In this document: positions 46,498 to 57,272 of the stretch, in pieces
Position numbering within the stretch: the stretch's first letter is position 1
Layout of the letters: each line of letters starts with the position of its first letter
Assembly: GCF_004522235.1 (NCBI RefSeq)
Contig: NZ_SDLT01000004.1
Coordinates: forward strand, 240,046-304,045
Source of the DNA: Amycolatopsis nivea
GTDB lineage: Bacteria; Actinomycetota; Actinomycetes; Mycobacteriales; Pseudonocardiaceae
DNA length: 64,000 nucleotides
Reading direction: 5' to 3'
Made by a program: the position numbers and the translations under genes
The notes under the pieces: generated by a model
Seen by the model: the letters and a program-made list of their open reading frames with translations, nothing else
Told to the model about the DNA's origin: nothing
The model's database searches: none

Positions 46498-47126
46498 TCG
46501 GACAGCACCGCGCCCAACTGGTTGGCCAGCCATCGCTCGAAGGCCGCCGATGTCCATCCGCAGCGCCGGACGAGCCGGTCGTACACCTCGGGTGCGGTGA
46601 GCGTCCAGACGGCGTCGACCGCCTCGTCGAATCGCTGCGACGGCAGGTGCCCGCGTTCCGCGAGACCGCGCAGGCTGTTCGTGTTGCCCTTTCTGCGTTC
46701 GGAGTCGATGGTCGCCACGAAGTCCTCGAGCACCTTGTCGCCGCCGGGACCGTGTTCGACCAGAACCCCGAGCAGCGGCCCGACCCGGTCGGAGATAGCG
46801 CGTACCCAAGCGGCATACGCGGCCGCGTAGGACGGCACGTCGGTCGCGTCGGCCACCCGGCGGAATTCGGGACGTTCGCTCATCGGCGTCTGATCCTCGT
46901 CGCCGGCGAGCATCACGTCATAGACCGCCTTGATGACCTCGGCCTTGCCACCGACGGAGTTGTACACCGTCTGGGGGCTGACCCCCGCCGCCTCGGCGAG
47001 GCCAGTGATCGTCATGCCCGCGTAGCCACCACCGCCGAGGAGCAGCCCGCGCGCCGTCCGCACGATGTGCGCGCGGGTGGCCTGGGCCTTCTCCTCGCGC
47101 TGCGGGGCGCTGTATTGCCTTGCCAC
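46494..47126 (-). CDS. TetR family transcriptional regulator
   Basis: 210 residues. HTH 'GMTITGLAEAAGVSPQTVYNSVGGKAEVIKAVYDVM' (about 37-72). GTG start. Divergent from the NTF2-like gene with 72 bases between containing the palindrome ACTGGA-N7-TCCAGT, its probable operator. Confidence 0.88.
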   Translation of the reverse strand: MARQYSAPQREEKAQATRAHIVRTARGLLLGGGGYAGMTITGLAEAAGVSPQTVYNSVGGKAEVIKAVYDVMLAGDEDQTPMSERPEFRRVADATDVPSYAAAYAAWVRAISDRVGPLLGVLVEHGPGGDKVLEDFVATIDSERRKGNTNSLRGLAERGHLPSQRFDEAVDAVWTLTAPEVYDRLVRRCGWTSAAFERWLANQLGAVLSD

Positions 47127-47156
47127 AGCCCTCCCAATCCGCTAGATTCTGATTCC

Positions 47157-47175
47157 ACTGGATTTGGGTTCCAGT
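47157..47175. promoter_or_regulatory. Candidate TetR operator
   Basis: ACTGGATTTGGGTTCCAGT: 6-bp perfect arms ACTGGA/TCCAGT, 7-base spacer. A flanking TTCCA at 47154-47158 adds a third half site. Situated 24 bases upstream of the NTF2-like GTG and 31 bases from the TetR start. Confidence 0.65.
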
Positions 47176-47198
47176 CAAGTTCGAAGAGGAGCTTAGCC

Positions 47199-47630
47199 GT
47201 GACCAACCCCGCACGCACCGCCGCCCTTGCCGTGTTTGACGCGATCAACACCGGAGAGCTGTCCGTCCTCGACGACCTGGTCACCCCGGACTTCGTCGAC
47301 CACGGATCCCCGTTCCCGCTGCCGCCCGGACCCGCGGGCTACCGGCAGATCCTCACCTTCGTGCACCACGTGCTGAACATCAGATACGCGATCGACGACA
47401 TCTTCGACACTGACGACCGCGTCGTCGTCCGCGCGACCGCCACCGGAACCGGAGTGGACGCGGTGCACGGCGCGGGCGCCGCGGGCAAGCCGTACCAGAT
47501 GACCACGGTGCACATTTACCGCACCGAAGGCACTTTGCTCGCCGAACACTGGGGCGTCCGGGACGAACTCGGCGCCCGCATCCAGCTCGGCACGCTGCCC
47601 GCGCCCGACTTCGCTCCGCAAGACGCCTGA
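47199..47630 (+). CDS. NTF2/SnoaL-like ester cyclase-type protein
   Basis: 143 residues from GTG 47199, AGAGGAG upstream. 'FDAINTGELSVLDDLVTPDFVDHGSPFPLPPGPAGYRQILTFV' and 'TTVHIYRTEGTLLAEHWGVRDELG' are the cone-shaped SnoaL/NTF2 pattern with the conserved 'EHWGVRD'-type end. Could be an enzyme on a polyketide-like or xenobiotic substrate. The open frame upstream of 47199 is a shadow of neighbouring genes. Confidence 0.83.
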   Translation: MTNPARTAALAVFDAINTGELSVLDDLVTPDFVDHGSPFPLPPGPAGYRQILTFVHHVLNIRYAIDDIFDTDDRVVVRATATGTGVDAVHGAGAAGKPYQMTTVHIYRTEGTLLAEHWGVRDELGARIQLGTLPAPDFAPQDA

Positions 47631-47631
47631 A

Positions 47632-48279
47632 TCAGGCTGGCTCTTTCGCGGACAGTCCCAGCGAAAGACTGCGCACCATCCGATACCGCCGGAATCCGCC
47701 ACCACGCACGCCCGGGAATTCCTGCACCTTCTGCCATTCGTCGGACACCCCGACCGTCCCCCGGCTGGACCGCGCCAGCGCGTCGCGGTGCGACTGTTCG
47801 TCGGTCCACTCCGCGTAGTTGAGCACTCGCGTCCCGTCGGTGCTGACATGGAAGTGCCCGGACAGCCCACCCGGCGCGGGTTTCTCCTCACCGGCCAACG
47901 CGCCGAACACGGTGTCCACCCACCGCCGCTGACGCTGCGCGTCCGCACCGTCGAACTCAACGCTCACCACGACAATGCACCCCGGAACGGTCGCGTTGTC
48001 CCGATTTCCGCTGCGATACAACCGATATTCGACTGGATCACTCCCGGAAACCCGTTGCACCAGACCGGGATCAGCTGCTCCCTCGGCCCACTGGGTATAG
48101 ACCAGCGTGCCCTCGCCCTCGGTACTGGCCAAGGTATTGAACGAAATCAGCCCGGCCGGCCACGGTTCTTTCTCCAGCCGGGCGAGCACCTCCGCCGCCT
48201 CGACGGTCGTTTCGGCAACCAGCACAGCGTCGACGTCCGTGCGCACAAAGTCAGGGCGCGCAACGCGATTGACAGTCAT
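47632..48279 (-). CDS. Antibiotic biosynthesis monooxygenase (ABM)-like protein, two modules
   Basis: 215 residues from ATG 48279 with AAGGACACTC upstream. Two ferredoxin-like ABM modules: residues 1-100 ('AEVLARLEKEPWPAGLISFNTL', 'TLVYTQWAEGAADPGLVQRV') and 110-205 ('VVVSVEFDGADAQRQRRWVDTVF', 'HFHVSTDGTRVLNYAEWTDEQSHRDAL'). Fused dimeric ABM proteins may oxidise aromatic polyketides or protect against electrophiles. The promoter is MerR-type; the stop codons of this and the convergent gene lie within the palindrome GCCTGAATCAGGC. Confidence 0.78.
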   Translation of the reverse strand: MTVNRVARPDFVRTDVDAVLVAETTVEAAEVLARLEKEPWPAGLISFNTLASTEGEGTLVYTQWAEGAADPGLVQRVSGSDPVEYRLYRSGNRDNATVPGCIVVVSVEFDGADAQRQRRWVDTVFGALAGEEKPAPGGLSGHFHVSTDGTRVLNYAEWTDEQSHRDALARSSRGTVGVSDEWQKVQEFPGVRGGGFRRYRMVRSLSLGLSAKEPA

Positions 48280-48312
48280 GAGTGTCCTTCCAAGATCGAT
48301 GACGACTCTTGA

Positions 48313-48343
48313 AGGATCGAACTTCAAGGGAAGTTGAAGTCAA
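48313..48343 (-). promoter_or_regulatory. MerR-type promoter with 19-bp spacer and palindrome
   Basis: Minus strand: -35 TTGACT (complement of 48338-48343), 19-base spacer, -10-like GATCCT (complement of 48313-48318). The spacer holds the palindrome AACTTC-CCTT-GAAGTT (48320-48335). A further CTTGAAG/CTTCAAG pair overlaps at 48308-48328. The long spacer with an operator between the hexamers is the hallmark of MerR-activated promoters. It drives the ABM-like gene. Confidence 0.7.
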
Positions 48344-48393
48344 GCCATCAACCACGACTCTCGTTACTCTGACGGCTACGAGGGCAGGGGCTC

Positions 48394-48923
48394 TTGATAG
48401 TTTCCAAGCACGCCAAGATGATGGGCTGTCTCGGTGTCGGCACTGTTGGCAGCCGGATGCAGCACCGTAGTCGCGGGCTAACCCCGCGGCGACCTGCAGA
48501 TCTACGAGATCTACAAAGCCGAGGACTGGGGACTTTCGTTCACCAACGACACGGTTTCCGGCCGGGCCGAGGAACAGTCCTCCGTACAACCGTCCCAGTT
48601 GAGCTCCGATCCCGGCGAGCACGGCAAGGGACCTTGGCAGTACGCGTGGAGCGATTGCTTCCGCACGAACCACGGCAACTGCCACCCGCGTCGCCGGTCC
48701 GGGCGGTCAGCCCAAGGAAGCCACCTCGAACAGGAAGGTGGGCGACGGCGAGATCAGCTGAATTCCGATGCCCCCGGGTCACGAGGATCTGTCGTTCAAA
48801 GTGGGCCGCCGCGTGGTCACGAACTCGACTTTCCGCAGCGAGGACTACCAGGAGCCGACGCTCAACCAGGTGTTCGGCGAGGCCATTTTCAAGATCATCG
48901 ACCGGTTGAAGCAGAGCCCCTGA
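48394..48923 (+). pseudogene. Frameshifted lipoprotein gene remnant
   Basis: Fragments of one protein are spread over three frames. A signal peptide with lipobox appears as 'AVSVSALLAAGCSTVVAG' around 48429-48482; then in another frame 'GDLQIYEIYKAEDWGLSF' and 'GPWQYAWSDCFRTNHG' (48490-48675); then 'VAGPGGQPKEATSNRKVGDG' (to about 48762); then 'HEDLSFKVGRRVVTNSTF' to 'FGEAIFKIIDRLKQSP' ending at TGA 48923. Stops separate the pieces. At least three indels are needed to join them. It looks like a DUF3558-type or similar lipoprotein, but the family is uncertain. Confidence 0.7.
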
Positions 48924-48931
48924 CGCACAAA

Positions 48932-48959
48932 TCCCCGTCCGGCTTCGGCCGAACGGGGA
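48932..48959 (-). terminator. Hairpin terminator of tRNA-Ala
   Basis: TCCCCGT/ACGGGGA outer arms and a CGGC-TTCG-GCCG-like inner part, 8 bases beyond the tRNA 3' end; followed on the minus strand by TTTG. Confidence 0.7.
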
Positions 48960-48966
48960 GTGCGGG

Positions 48967-49039
48967 TGGACCTGAGGGGAATCGAACCCCTGACCCCCGC
49001 CTTGCAAAGGCGGTGCTCTACCAATTGAGCTACAGGCCC
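48967..49039 (-). tRNA. alaT: tRNA-Ala (TGC anticodon)
   Basis: 73 nt. Acceptor GGGCCTG/CAGGTCC with discriminator A, D arm TAGCTCAATTGGTAGAGCA, anticodon stem-loop CCGCC-TTTGCAA-GGCGG giving TGC, T arm with GGTTCGATTCC. The CCA is not encoded (the genome reads CCC). Confidence 0.95.
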
Positions 49040-49069
49040 GGTGCGGACCGGGGTCCGCTAAGTACTACG

Positions 49070-49240
49070 TCAGTTGCGCGACGCGTCCGCGGCCTTGGCC
49101 GGCGCGCTGCCGTTCGCCGACGGGGCGGCAGGCGTGGTGGCTTCCCGCCACAGGTCAGCCTCGGCCTTGGCCGCCTTGTTGCGCTTGACGACGAACAGGA
49201 CGCCGCCCGCGACGACCGCGAGTGCCAACAGCTTCTTCAC
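49070..49240 (-). CDS. DLW-39 family small protein
   Basis: 56 residues, too short for most gene callers. GTG at 49240, GGGGGCTTCAG upstream. 'MKKLLALAVVAGGVLFVVKR' forms one membrane helix, then 'KAEADLWREATTPA' with the conserved Asp-Leu-Trp, and an Ala/Ser tail. Small DLW proteins lie between gyrA and the tRNA genes in many actinobacteria. Function unknown. Confidence 0.85.
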   Translation of the reverse strand: MKKLLALAVVAGGVLFVVKRNKAAKAEADLWREATTPAAPSANGSAPAKAADASRN

Positions 49241-49324
49241 CTGAAGCCCCCTTCTGAGTGCTTGCGCTACCCCACGATGCTACCGGACCCGCCGCGCGTC
49301 CCGTCCAGCGGTTCCGTCTCGCTC

Positions 49325-49338
49325 GTTCCACGTGGAAC
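49325..49338. promoter_or_regulatory. parS-like centromere site
   Basis: GTTCCACGTGGAAC, a perfect 14-bp palindrome differing from the ParB site GTTTCACGTGAAAC by one symmetric substitution per arm. It lies in the 160-base gap between the DLW-39 and phosphotransferase genes, about 12 kb from oriC, where parS sites cluster in actinobacteria. Confidence 0.6.
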
Positions 49339-49400
49339 ACCGGGGAATATCCGGAGTGAGCGGTCCGTTGAAACAGGCGGTCCCAGCGGCCACGCACAAC

Positions 49401-50171
49401 TCAGCCCTGCCGGTCCTTCTCTTCCCGGCAGGGCTGACTCGTCTCCGCGAGCCGCGCGCGGGTGCCGGCGAGGCCCGATTCGACCAGGTCAGGCCGGTCG
49501 TTCTCCAGCCCGTACGTCACCTCGTACCACGGCCCCAGCCGGTTCCACGCCCCAGCGCGCCGGCGCAGTACCGGCGTGACCTCGTACTCCGCGGAGAACC
49601 CCGCGACGCACTCCGCCGAGGTCCCGTGCAGCAGCCACGCCAGGTCCCGCGCGGGGTCGCCGACAGACACGTCGGTCCAGTCGATCACCCCGCTCACCCG
49701 GCCGTCCCGCTTCAGCACATGCTCCGGTCCCAGGTCGGCATGGATGACCGTGGCTGCTGGATAACCCCGGACTTCCGCCAGCAGCGCCCACCCGCGATCA
49801 GCGAGCGGACCGAGCAACGGCGGGACCGCGTCCAGTGCCAGTACTTCCGTCGCGGCACCGAGTTCACGCGCCTTGGCGACGTCCGCACTGTGCAACGCGC
49901 GGAGGAACCGGCCGAGTACGCGACCGTCGTCGGCGGTCAGTTCGCCCGGCTCGCCCGGCACCAGTTCATGCCGGATCACCAACGGATTTTCCCGCCACAC
50001 CAACGGAATCGGCACCGCTAACGGCAACTGCGGAGCCAGCCAGGGCAGCACCCGCGTCTCGCGCAGCAGCCACGCGCGCACCTCGTCCCGTTTGGGCCGT
50101 CGCTCGACCCACCGTCCGTCGACGAGCGTCGCGACGCTGTCCCAGCCCTCGCCCAGTTCCTCGCCGCTCAC
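49401..50171 (-). CDS. Aminoglycoside phosphotransferase-like kinase
   Basis: 256 residues. Eukaryotic-kinase-like APH fold: 'VIHADLGPEHVLKRDGRVSGVIDWTDVSVGDPARDLAWLL' has the catalytic Asp (His-Ala-Asp, with His instead of Asn as sixth residue) and the DxD-type metal site. N-terminal nucleotide lobe is reduced. Substrate unknown; such genes are mostly metabolic, not resistance. Overlaps the upstream HEAT-like gene by 4 bases. Confidence 0.8.
   Translation of the reverse strand: MSGEELGEGWDSVATLVDGRWVERRPKRDEVRAWLLRETRVLPWLAPQLPLAVPIPLVWRENPLVIRHELVPGEPGELTADDGRVLGRFLRALHSADVAKARELGAATEVLALDAVPPLLGPLADRGWALLAEVRGYPAATVIHADLGPEHVLKRDGRVSGVIDWTDVSVGDPARDLAWLLHGTSAECVAGFSAEYEVTPVLRRRAGAWNRLGPWYEVTYGLENDRPDLVESGLAGTRARLAETSQPCREEKDRQG
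49403..49435 (-). terminator. Stop-codon-overlapping hairpin
   Basis: Perfect 11-bp arms AGCCCTGCCGG/CCGGCAGGGCT with an 11-base loop inside the last codons of the phosphotransferase gene, its foot touching the TGA. No T-run, so terminator activity is uncertain; it could also stabilise the mRNA 3' end. Confidence 0.45.
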
Positions 50172-51547
50172 CGCGGAAGCCCAGCCGCGAACGTGATCCC
50201 CGAAACCTGATCAAGGCCAAGGGAAAGCGTGCCGAGCAGGTCCGCGATCCGTTGCTGCTGCGCGACAGTCGGCCGAACATACATCGGCAGCTCCAGCCGA
50301 TCCCGGAACGCTCCGGACTCCAGGTCGACGATCACCGCCTCCCAACCGCCGAGACTGCGGTGCAGCCACCATCCCCGACGCTGAATCACGACATCCGCGG
50401 AATCCTTCAGCACACCCAAATCCGCCAACGACCACAATTGCGGACTGCCGCTCAGCACGTCTCCCGCCAACCGGGCCACCCGGGAGTCCTCCCCGGTCAT
50501 TTCCCGCAGCAGCCAAGGCACGTCCGCTGCGTCAACTTTGCCGCGCAGCAACGACAACCCGGTTTTCTTCAACGCCAAATCCGCGCTCTGCGCGAGTTCG
50601 ACAACCTCCGCCCGGTCAAACTCAGCCCCGGTTTCCGCGAGCCCGGCGTACGCACGAGCCCGCACCGTCGGCTTGGCAGCAGAACGCGCGACCGCGGCAT
50701 AAACCTCGCCCGCATCCCGGCCCATTTCCTGCCAGCGCAACCGCGCCCACAACCGCACCAGCACCGACCGGTCGAGCAGAAGTTGTTCCACCGCAACGGG
50801 ATCGAGCTGCGCCGCGGTCAGCTTCACCAACCCCAGCACCCGGCTTTCCGCGGACCGTCCGCGAAGCAACGTCTCGGCGATGACCTCCGGCGTCGCCGTC
50901 TCGGCAATCACCTGGATCAACTTCCGACGAACGCCCTGGTCCCGTTCCCGAGGAAGCAACCGGACCGCGTCCACCGAGCCGAGCAATCCCGTCTCGAAAC
51001 TGTGCCGGAACGCGCTCCGCCGCACATCGACGTCCCCGGAACCTCGCAAGCACGCCCACACCGACGCCTCGCCATGCGCGTCGACCAGCGCACGCAGATA
51101 GCGCGCCTGCACCTGCGAACCCCGACCGCGCTGCGAAATCCGCTGCACCACCGGCACGATCCGCTCCGCTTGCGCCAACGTCGTACGCCGCAGCACCTCT
51201 TCCTCGGCCAACTCGCGGACCACCTCGACGTGATCGGCAACCCGGATCGCCAACGCCCGATCGCTCAACGCACCAGCCAACCCGCACAACACGCGAACGG
51301 CCTGTTCGCGAAGACGGCCGTCGGGATGCATCGAAGCCAGCGCCGCGACAACCGGTGAGGCGTTCTTCAGCTGCCAACTGCGCGCCCGTCCCAGCAGCGG
51401 CACCGGATAACGAGCTTGGCGGGCGTAGTGGTCGATCCGCAGCAGCTCGCGCGCGGTCGCCGACGCGAGCCATGCCTCGGTTTCGGCCAGACCAGACTGA
51501 TCACGGCCGAGGCTCAGCTGCGCACGGATCTGCGCGGGAGTCTGCAT
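50168..51547 (-). CDS. HEAT-like repeat protein, unknown function
   Basis: 459 residues, almost all helical, no signal or membrane segment. Repeated helix pairs such as 'VVAALASMHPDGRLREQAVRVLCGLAGALSDRAL', 'VDVRRSAFRHSFETGLLGSVDAVRLL' and 'VRLWARLRWQEMGRDAGEVYAAVARSAAKPTVRARAYAGLAETG' resemble HEAT/PBS repeats. The C-terminal 'RRGWWLHRSLGGWEAVIVDLESG' is a separate segment. Translationally coupled to the kinase-like gene (ATGA/GTGA overlap), so the two likely act together. Confidence 0.65.
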   Translation of the reverse strand: MQTPAQIRAQLSLGRDQSGLAETEAWLASATARELLRIDHYARQARYPVPLLGRARSWQLKNASPVVAALASMHPDGRLREQAVRVLCGLAGALSDRALAIRVADHVEVVRELAEEEVLRRTTLAQAERIVPVVQRISQRGRGSQVQARYLRALVDAHGEASVWACLRGSGDVDVRRSAFRHSFETGLLGSVDAVRLLPRERDQGVRRKLIQVIAETATPEVIAETLLRGRSAESRVLGLVKLTAAQLDPVAVEQLLLDRSVLVRLWARLRWQEMGRDAGEVYAAVARSAAKPTVRARAYAGLAETGAEFDRAEVVELAQSADLALKKTGLSLLRGKVDAADVPWLLREMTGEDSRVARLAGDVLSGSPQLWSLADLGVLKDSADVVIQRRGWWLHRSLGGWEAVIVDLESGAFRDRLELPMYVRPTVAQQQRIADLLGTLSLGLDQVSGITFAAGLPR

Positions 51548-51597
51548 GCCGCTGATTCTGGCGAGAACCCCGCCGCGCAGTCATCCGAAATACCAGA

Positions 51598-51627
51598 AAG
51601 GCCGGTCCGCGACTGCGAACCGGCCTT
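51598..51627 (-). terminator. Intrinsic terminator of tRNA-Ile
   Basis: Perfect 9-bp arms AAGGCCGGT/ACCGGCCTT with a 12-base loop, followed on the minus strand by TCTGGTATTTC. Starts 9 bases beyond the tRNA. Confidence 0.78.
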
Positions 51628-51636
51628 CCGGAAATG

Positions 51637-51710
51637 TGGGCCCAGGAGGACTTGAACCTCCGACCTCTTCGTTATCAGCGAAGCGCTCTAACCGCCTGAG
51701 CTATGGGCCC
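51637..51710 (-). tRNA. ileT: tRNA-Ile (GAT anticodon)
   Basis: 74 nt. Acceptor GGGCCCA/TGGGCCC with discriminator A, D arm TAGCTCAGGCGGTTAGAGCG, anticodon stem-loop CTTCG-CTGATAA-CGAAG giving GAT, T arm GGTTCAAGTCC. CCA is not encoded. Confidence 0.95.
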
Positions 51711-51760
51711 GTCGAACGAGGAGAACTCTACCGGACTCCCCATCCGCCCTTGCAACCGGG

Positions 51761-52411
51761 TTACTCTCGCTCCGAGAGCGTGACCTCCAGGCCGCCCGCC
51801 AGGTCCGCCGACACGTTGTAAATGAAGGCGCTCACCGTGGCCAGCGCGGACACCAGCACGATGTTGATCGCCCCGAGGATAGCCGCGATGCCGAACACGC
51901 GACCGGCGCTGATCAGCGGTTCCGCGGACGCGTTCGCGCCCTCGCCGCCGACCAGGGACGAGTACGTGCCGTTCAGCTTGTCCCACACGCCCATGCCGTC
52001 GAGCACCGTGTAGAGCACGCCGACCGCGACCAGCCAGACGAAGAACATCGCGACGCCGAGCACCAGTGCCAGCTTCAGCACCGACCACGGGTCGAACCGC
52101 TTGATCTGCAGGCTCGCCCGCCGCGGGCCCCGGCCGGGGCGGCGCAGCGCGCTCGGCGTCGGCCGGGTGCGGCCCGCGGCCGGCACGTCGGCCGCCGGCG
52201 GTGGTGCCTCGCCTCCGAAGAGCCGGGGCGCCGCCGAGCCGGTCACCGGGTAGTCGTTCTCGGGCGCGGCCGGTTCGGGAGCCGCGGTGGGCACGTCCTC
52301 GGTCGCGATCCGCGCCGTGGCCATGGCCTCGGAGTCGCCGCCGCCGTCCTTGGCGGTGCGCTGCCAGGGCGGGTTGGCCGACGCGTCGTCGGCCTTGTCG
52401 GATGGTGCCAC
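51761..52411 (-). CDS. DUF3566 membrane protein (Rv0007-like)
   Basis: 216 residues. About 95 disordered Pro/Ala-rich N-terminal residues, then 'SLQIKRFDPWSVLKLALVLGVAMFFVWLVAVGVLYTVLDGMGVWDKLN', two membrane helices, and 'LATVSAFIYNVSADLAGGLEVTL' at the end: the DUF3566 signature. Located directly after gyrA in most actinobacteria, sometimes linked to division or cell-wall functions. Function unknown. Confidence 0.9.
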   Translation of the reverse strand: MAPSDKADDASANPPWQRTAKDGGGDSEAMATARIATEDVPTAAPEPAAPENDYPVTGSAAPRLFGGEAPPPAADVPAAGRTRPTPSALRRPGRGPRRASLQIKRFDPWSVLKLALVLGVAMFFVWLVAVGVLYTVLDGMGVWDKLNGTYSSLVGGEGANASAEPLISAGRVFGIAAILGAINIVLVSALATVSAFIYNVSADLAGGLEVTLSERE

Positions 52412-52446
52412 GTTGAGTCAGTCCTTACCCGTGCGTGGGGCGCCGA

Positions 52447-55059
52447 TCACTGCTCCGGCGCCGTGCCGTCTTCTGCTGTGGGCTCCTCTGGCGTAGCCTC
52501 CGCCGCGTCCTCCGAAACCGTCTCGGAGGCCGAGTCTTCCGGAGTCCCCGAAATCTCGGGGGCTTCCTCGGCGGAGTCCTCGCCACCATTGGCGACGTCC
52601 GAACCCTCGTCCGCGTTGCGTGCGACCGCGAGAAGAGTGGTTCCGTCACCCAGGTTCATCAGCCGAACGCCCTTGGTCTGCCTGCCCGCCTTGCGCACGT
52701 CCCGCGCCGGTGTGCGGATGACCCCGCCGCTGGACGTGATGGCGAACAGCTCGTCGTCCTCGTCGACGATGAGTGCCCCCACCAGCCTGCCACGTTTGCT
52801 GTCGTGCTGAATGGTGAGCACGCCCTTGCCGCCGCGGCCCTGTACCGGATAGTCCTCGATCGGCGTCCGCTTCGCATACGCGCCGTCCGTGGCGACCAGC
52901 AGGAACTTGTCCGGTTTGACCACGCTGATGCCGAGCAGTTCGTCACCCTCGTTGAACCGCATGCCCAGCACGCCCGAGGTCGGCCGTCCCATCGGGCGCA
53001 GCGCCTCGTCGGTGGCGTGGAAGCGGATCGACTGGCCGCCCGCCGACACCAGCAGCAGGTCGTCCTCGGCCGCCGCGAGCACCGCACCCATCAGCTCGTC
53101 GCCCTCGCGCAGGTTGATCGCGATGAGCCCGCCCGCGCGGTTGGAGTCGAAGTCGGTGAGCTTCGTCTTCTTCACCAGGCCGCGCTGCGTGGCGAGCACC
53201 AGGTACGGCGCGACCTCGTAGTTCGGGATCTCGATGACCTGGGCGATCTGCTCGTCCGGCTGGAACGCGAGCAGGTTCGCCACGTGCTGGCCGCGCGCGT
53301 TGCGGTTGGCCTCGGGCAGGTCGTAGGCCTTCGCCCGGTACACCCGGCCCTTGTTCGTGAAGAACAGGATCCAGTCGTGCGTGGAGCACACGAAGAAGTG
53401 CTGGACGATGTCGTCCTGCTTCAGCGTCGCGCCCTGCACGCCCTTGCCGCCGCGCTTCTGCGACCGGTACAGATCGGTTTTCGTCCGCTTGGCGTAGCCC
53501 GTGCGGGTGATGGTGACGACGACGTCTTCCTGCGCGATCAGGTCCTCGACCGACACGTCGCCGTCGAACGGGATGATCTGCGTGCGCCGGTCGTCGCCGT
53601 ACTTGTCGACGATCTCCATCAGCTCGTCGCGGATGATCGACCGCTGCCGCTCCGGCTTCGCGAGGATGTCCTTGAGGTCGGCGATCTCCAGCTCGATCTC
53701 GGCCAGGGTGTCGATGATCCGCTGCCGCTCCAGCGCGGCCAGCCTGCGCAGCTGCATGTCCAGGATCGCGGTCGCCTGGATCTCGTCGATCTCGAGCAGC
53801 GACATCAGGCCCGGCCGGGCCTCGTCGGCCGAGGGCGACCGCCGGATCAGGGCGATCACCTCGTCCAGCATGTCGAGCGCCTTGACCAGACCGCGCAGGA
53901 TGTGGGCCCGTTCCTCGGCCTTGCGCAGCCGGTACCGGGTCCGCCGCACGATCACGTCGACCTGGTGCTTCACGTAGTGCCGGATGATCTGGTCGAGCCG
54001 CAGCGTGCGCGGCACGTCGTCGACCAGCGCCAGCATGTTCACGCCGAAGTTCTGCTGCAGCTGGGTGTGCTTGAACAGGTTGTTCAGCACGACCTTCGCC
54101 ACCGCGTCGCGCTTGATCGTGATGACGATCCGCATGCCGGAACGGCTGTTGGACTCGTCCGCGATGTCCGCGATGCCGGTGATCTTGCCGTCGCGCACCA
54201 GGTGGGCGATGTTCTCCACCAGGTTGTCCGGGTTCACCTGGTAGGGCAGCTCGGACACGACCAGGATGGTGCGGCCCTTCGCGTCCTCCTCGACCTCGAC
54301 GACCGCGCGCATCCGGATCGAACCGCGACCGGTGCGGTAGGCGTCCTCGATCCCGGAGGTGCCGAGGATCATCGCCTTGGTCGGGAAGTCCGGGCCCTTG
54401 ATCCGCACGAGCAGCGCGGCCAGCAGTTCGTCGTCGGTCGCTTCCGGGTTCTCCAGCGCCCACACGACGCCTTCGGACACCTCGCGCAGGTTGTGCGGCG
54501 GGATGTTCGTCGCCATCCCGACCGCGATCCCGGAACCGCCGTTGACCAGCAGGTTCGGGAACCGCGACGGCAAAACGTCGGGCTCCTGGGTGCGCCCGTC
54601 GTAGTTGTCGCGGAAATCGACGGTGTCCTCTTCGATGTCCGCGAGCATCTGCATCGCGAGCGGCGCGAGCCGGGACTCGGTGTACCGCATCGCGGCCGCG
54701 GGGTCGTTGCCCGACGAGCCGAAGTTGCCCTGGCCGTCGATCAAGGGGTAGCGCAGCGACCACGGCTGGGCGAGCCGCACGAGCGCGTCGTAGATCGCCG
54801 AGTCGCCGTGCGGGTGGTAGTTGCCCATGACGTCGCCGACGACGCGGGAGCACTTGTTGTACCCGCGGTCCGGGCGGAACCCGGAGTCGAACATCGAGTA
54901 CAGGATCCGGCGCGCCACCGGCTTGAGGCCGTCGCGCACGTCCGGCAGCGCCCGCGACACGATGACGCTCATCGCGTAGTCGATGTAGGAGCGCTGCATC
55001 TCCTGCTGGATGTCGACCGGCTCGATCCGGTCGTGTTCCGGCGGCAAGGTTTCCGTCAT
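52447..55059 (-). CDS. gyrA: DNA gyrase subunit A
   Basis: 870 residues. Breakage-reunion domain with catalytic Tyr in '[15 protein letters not shown]' (about 127). The quinolone-determining region reads '[22 protein letters not shown]', with Ser at the main resistance position, predicted drug-sensitive. GyrA box '[11 protein letters not shown]' opens the C-terminal DNA-wrapping domain. The tail is acidic (Glu/Ser-rich), about 30 residues longer than in Mycobacterium. ATG with AAGGACCCC upstream; 48 bases after gyrB. Confidence 0.97.
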   Translation of the reverse strand: MTETLPPEHDRIEPVDIQQEMQRSYIDYAMSVIVSRALPDVRDGLKPVARRILYSMFDSGFRPDRGYNKCSRVVGDVMGNYHPHGDSAIYDALVRLAQPWSLRYPLIDGQGNFGSSGNDPAAAMRYTESRLAPLAMQMLADIEEDTVDFRDNYDGRTQEPDVLPSRFPNLLVNGGSGIAVGMATNIPPHNLREVSEGVVWALENPEATDDELLAALLVRIKGPDFPTKAMILGTSGIEDAYRTGRGSIRMRAVVEVEEDAKGRTILVVSELPYQVNPDNLVENIAHLVRDGKITGIADIADESNSRSGMRIVITIKRDAVAKVVLNNLFKHTQLQQNFGVNMLALVDDVPRTLRLDQIIRHYVKHQVDVIVRRTRYRLRKAEERAHILRGLVKALDMLDEVIALIRRSPSADEARPGLMSLLEIDEIQATAILDMQLRRLAALERQRIIDTLAEIELEIADLKDILAKPERQRSIIRDELMEIVDKYGDDRRTQIIPFDGDVSVEDLIAQEDVVVTITRTGYAKRTKTDLYRSQKRGGKGVQGATLKQDDIVQHFFVCSTHDWILFFTNKGRVYRAKAYDLPEANRNARGQHVANLLAFQPDEQIAQVIEIPNYEVAPYLVLATQRGLVKKTKLTDFDSNRAGGLIAINLREGDELMGAVLAAAEDDLLLVSAGGQSIRFHATDEALRPMGRPTSGVLGMRFNEGDELLGISVVKPDKFLLVATDGAYAKRTPIEDYPVQGRGGKGVLTIQHDSKRGRLVGALIVDEDDELFAITSSGGVIRTPARDVRKAGRQTKGVRLMNLGDGTTLLAVARNADEGSDVANGGEDSAEEAPEISGTPEDSASETVSEDAAEATPEEPTAEDGTAPEQ

Positions 55060-55107
55060 GGGGTCCTTCTTGTGAGCAGTCCTGGGAAGCGGGTGAGAAG
55101 GGGACGC

Positions 55108-57114
<2,007 letters not shown>

Positions 57115-57272
57115 CTACTACAACAGTGTACTTGCCCGCACGCGCTCACATGCGGCTAGGACACCCCTCAGCCGGTCGCAGAGGGACGAAATCACCCTCA
57201 GTTGAGTCATCTCGTATCCGAAGCTGCGCGGCCCGGTCCTCGGGGAACTCATCCGCCGGAGCGCAACCCCCG

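Noticed and set aside
49401..50171. Aminoglycoside resistance gene
   Set aside because: The fold matches the APH superfamily, but the catalytic loop differs from true resistance enzymes and the context is chromosomal housekeeping, so no resistance claim is made.
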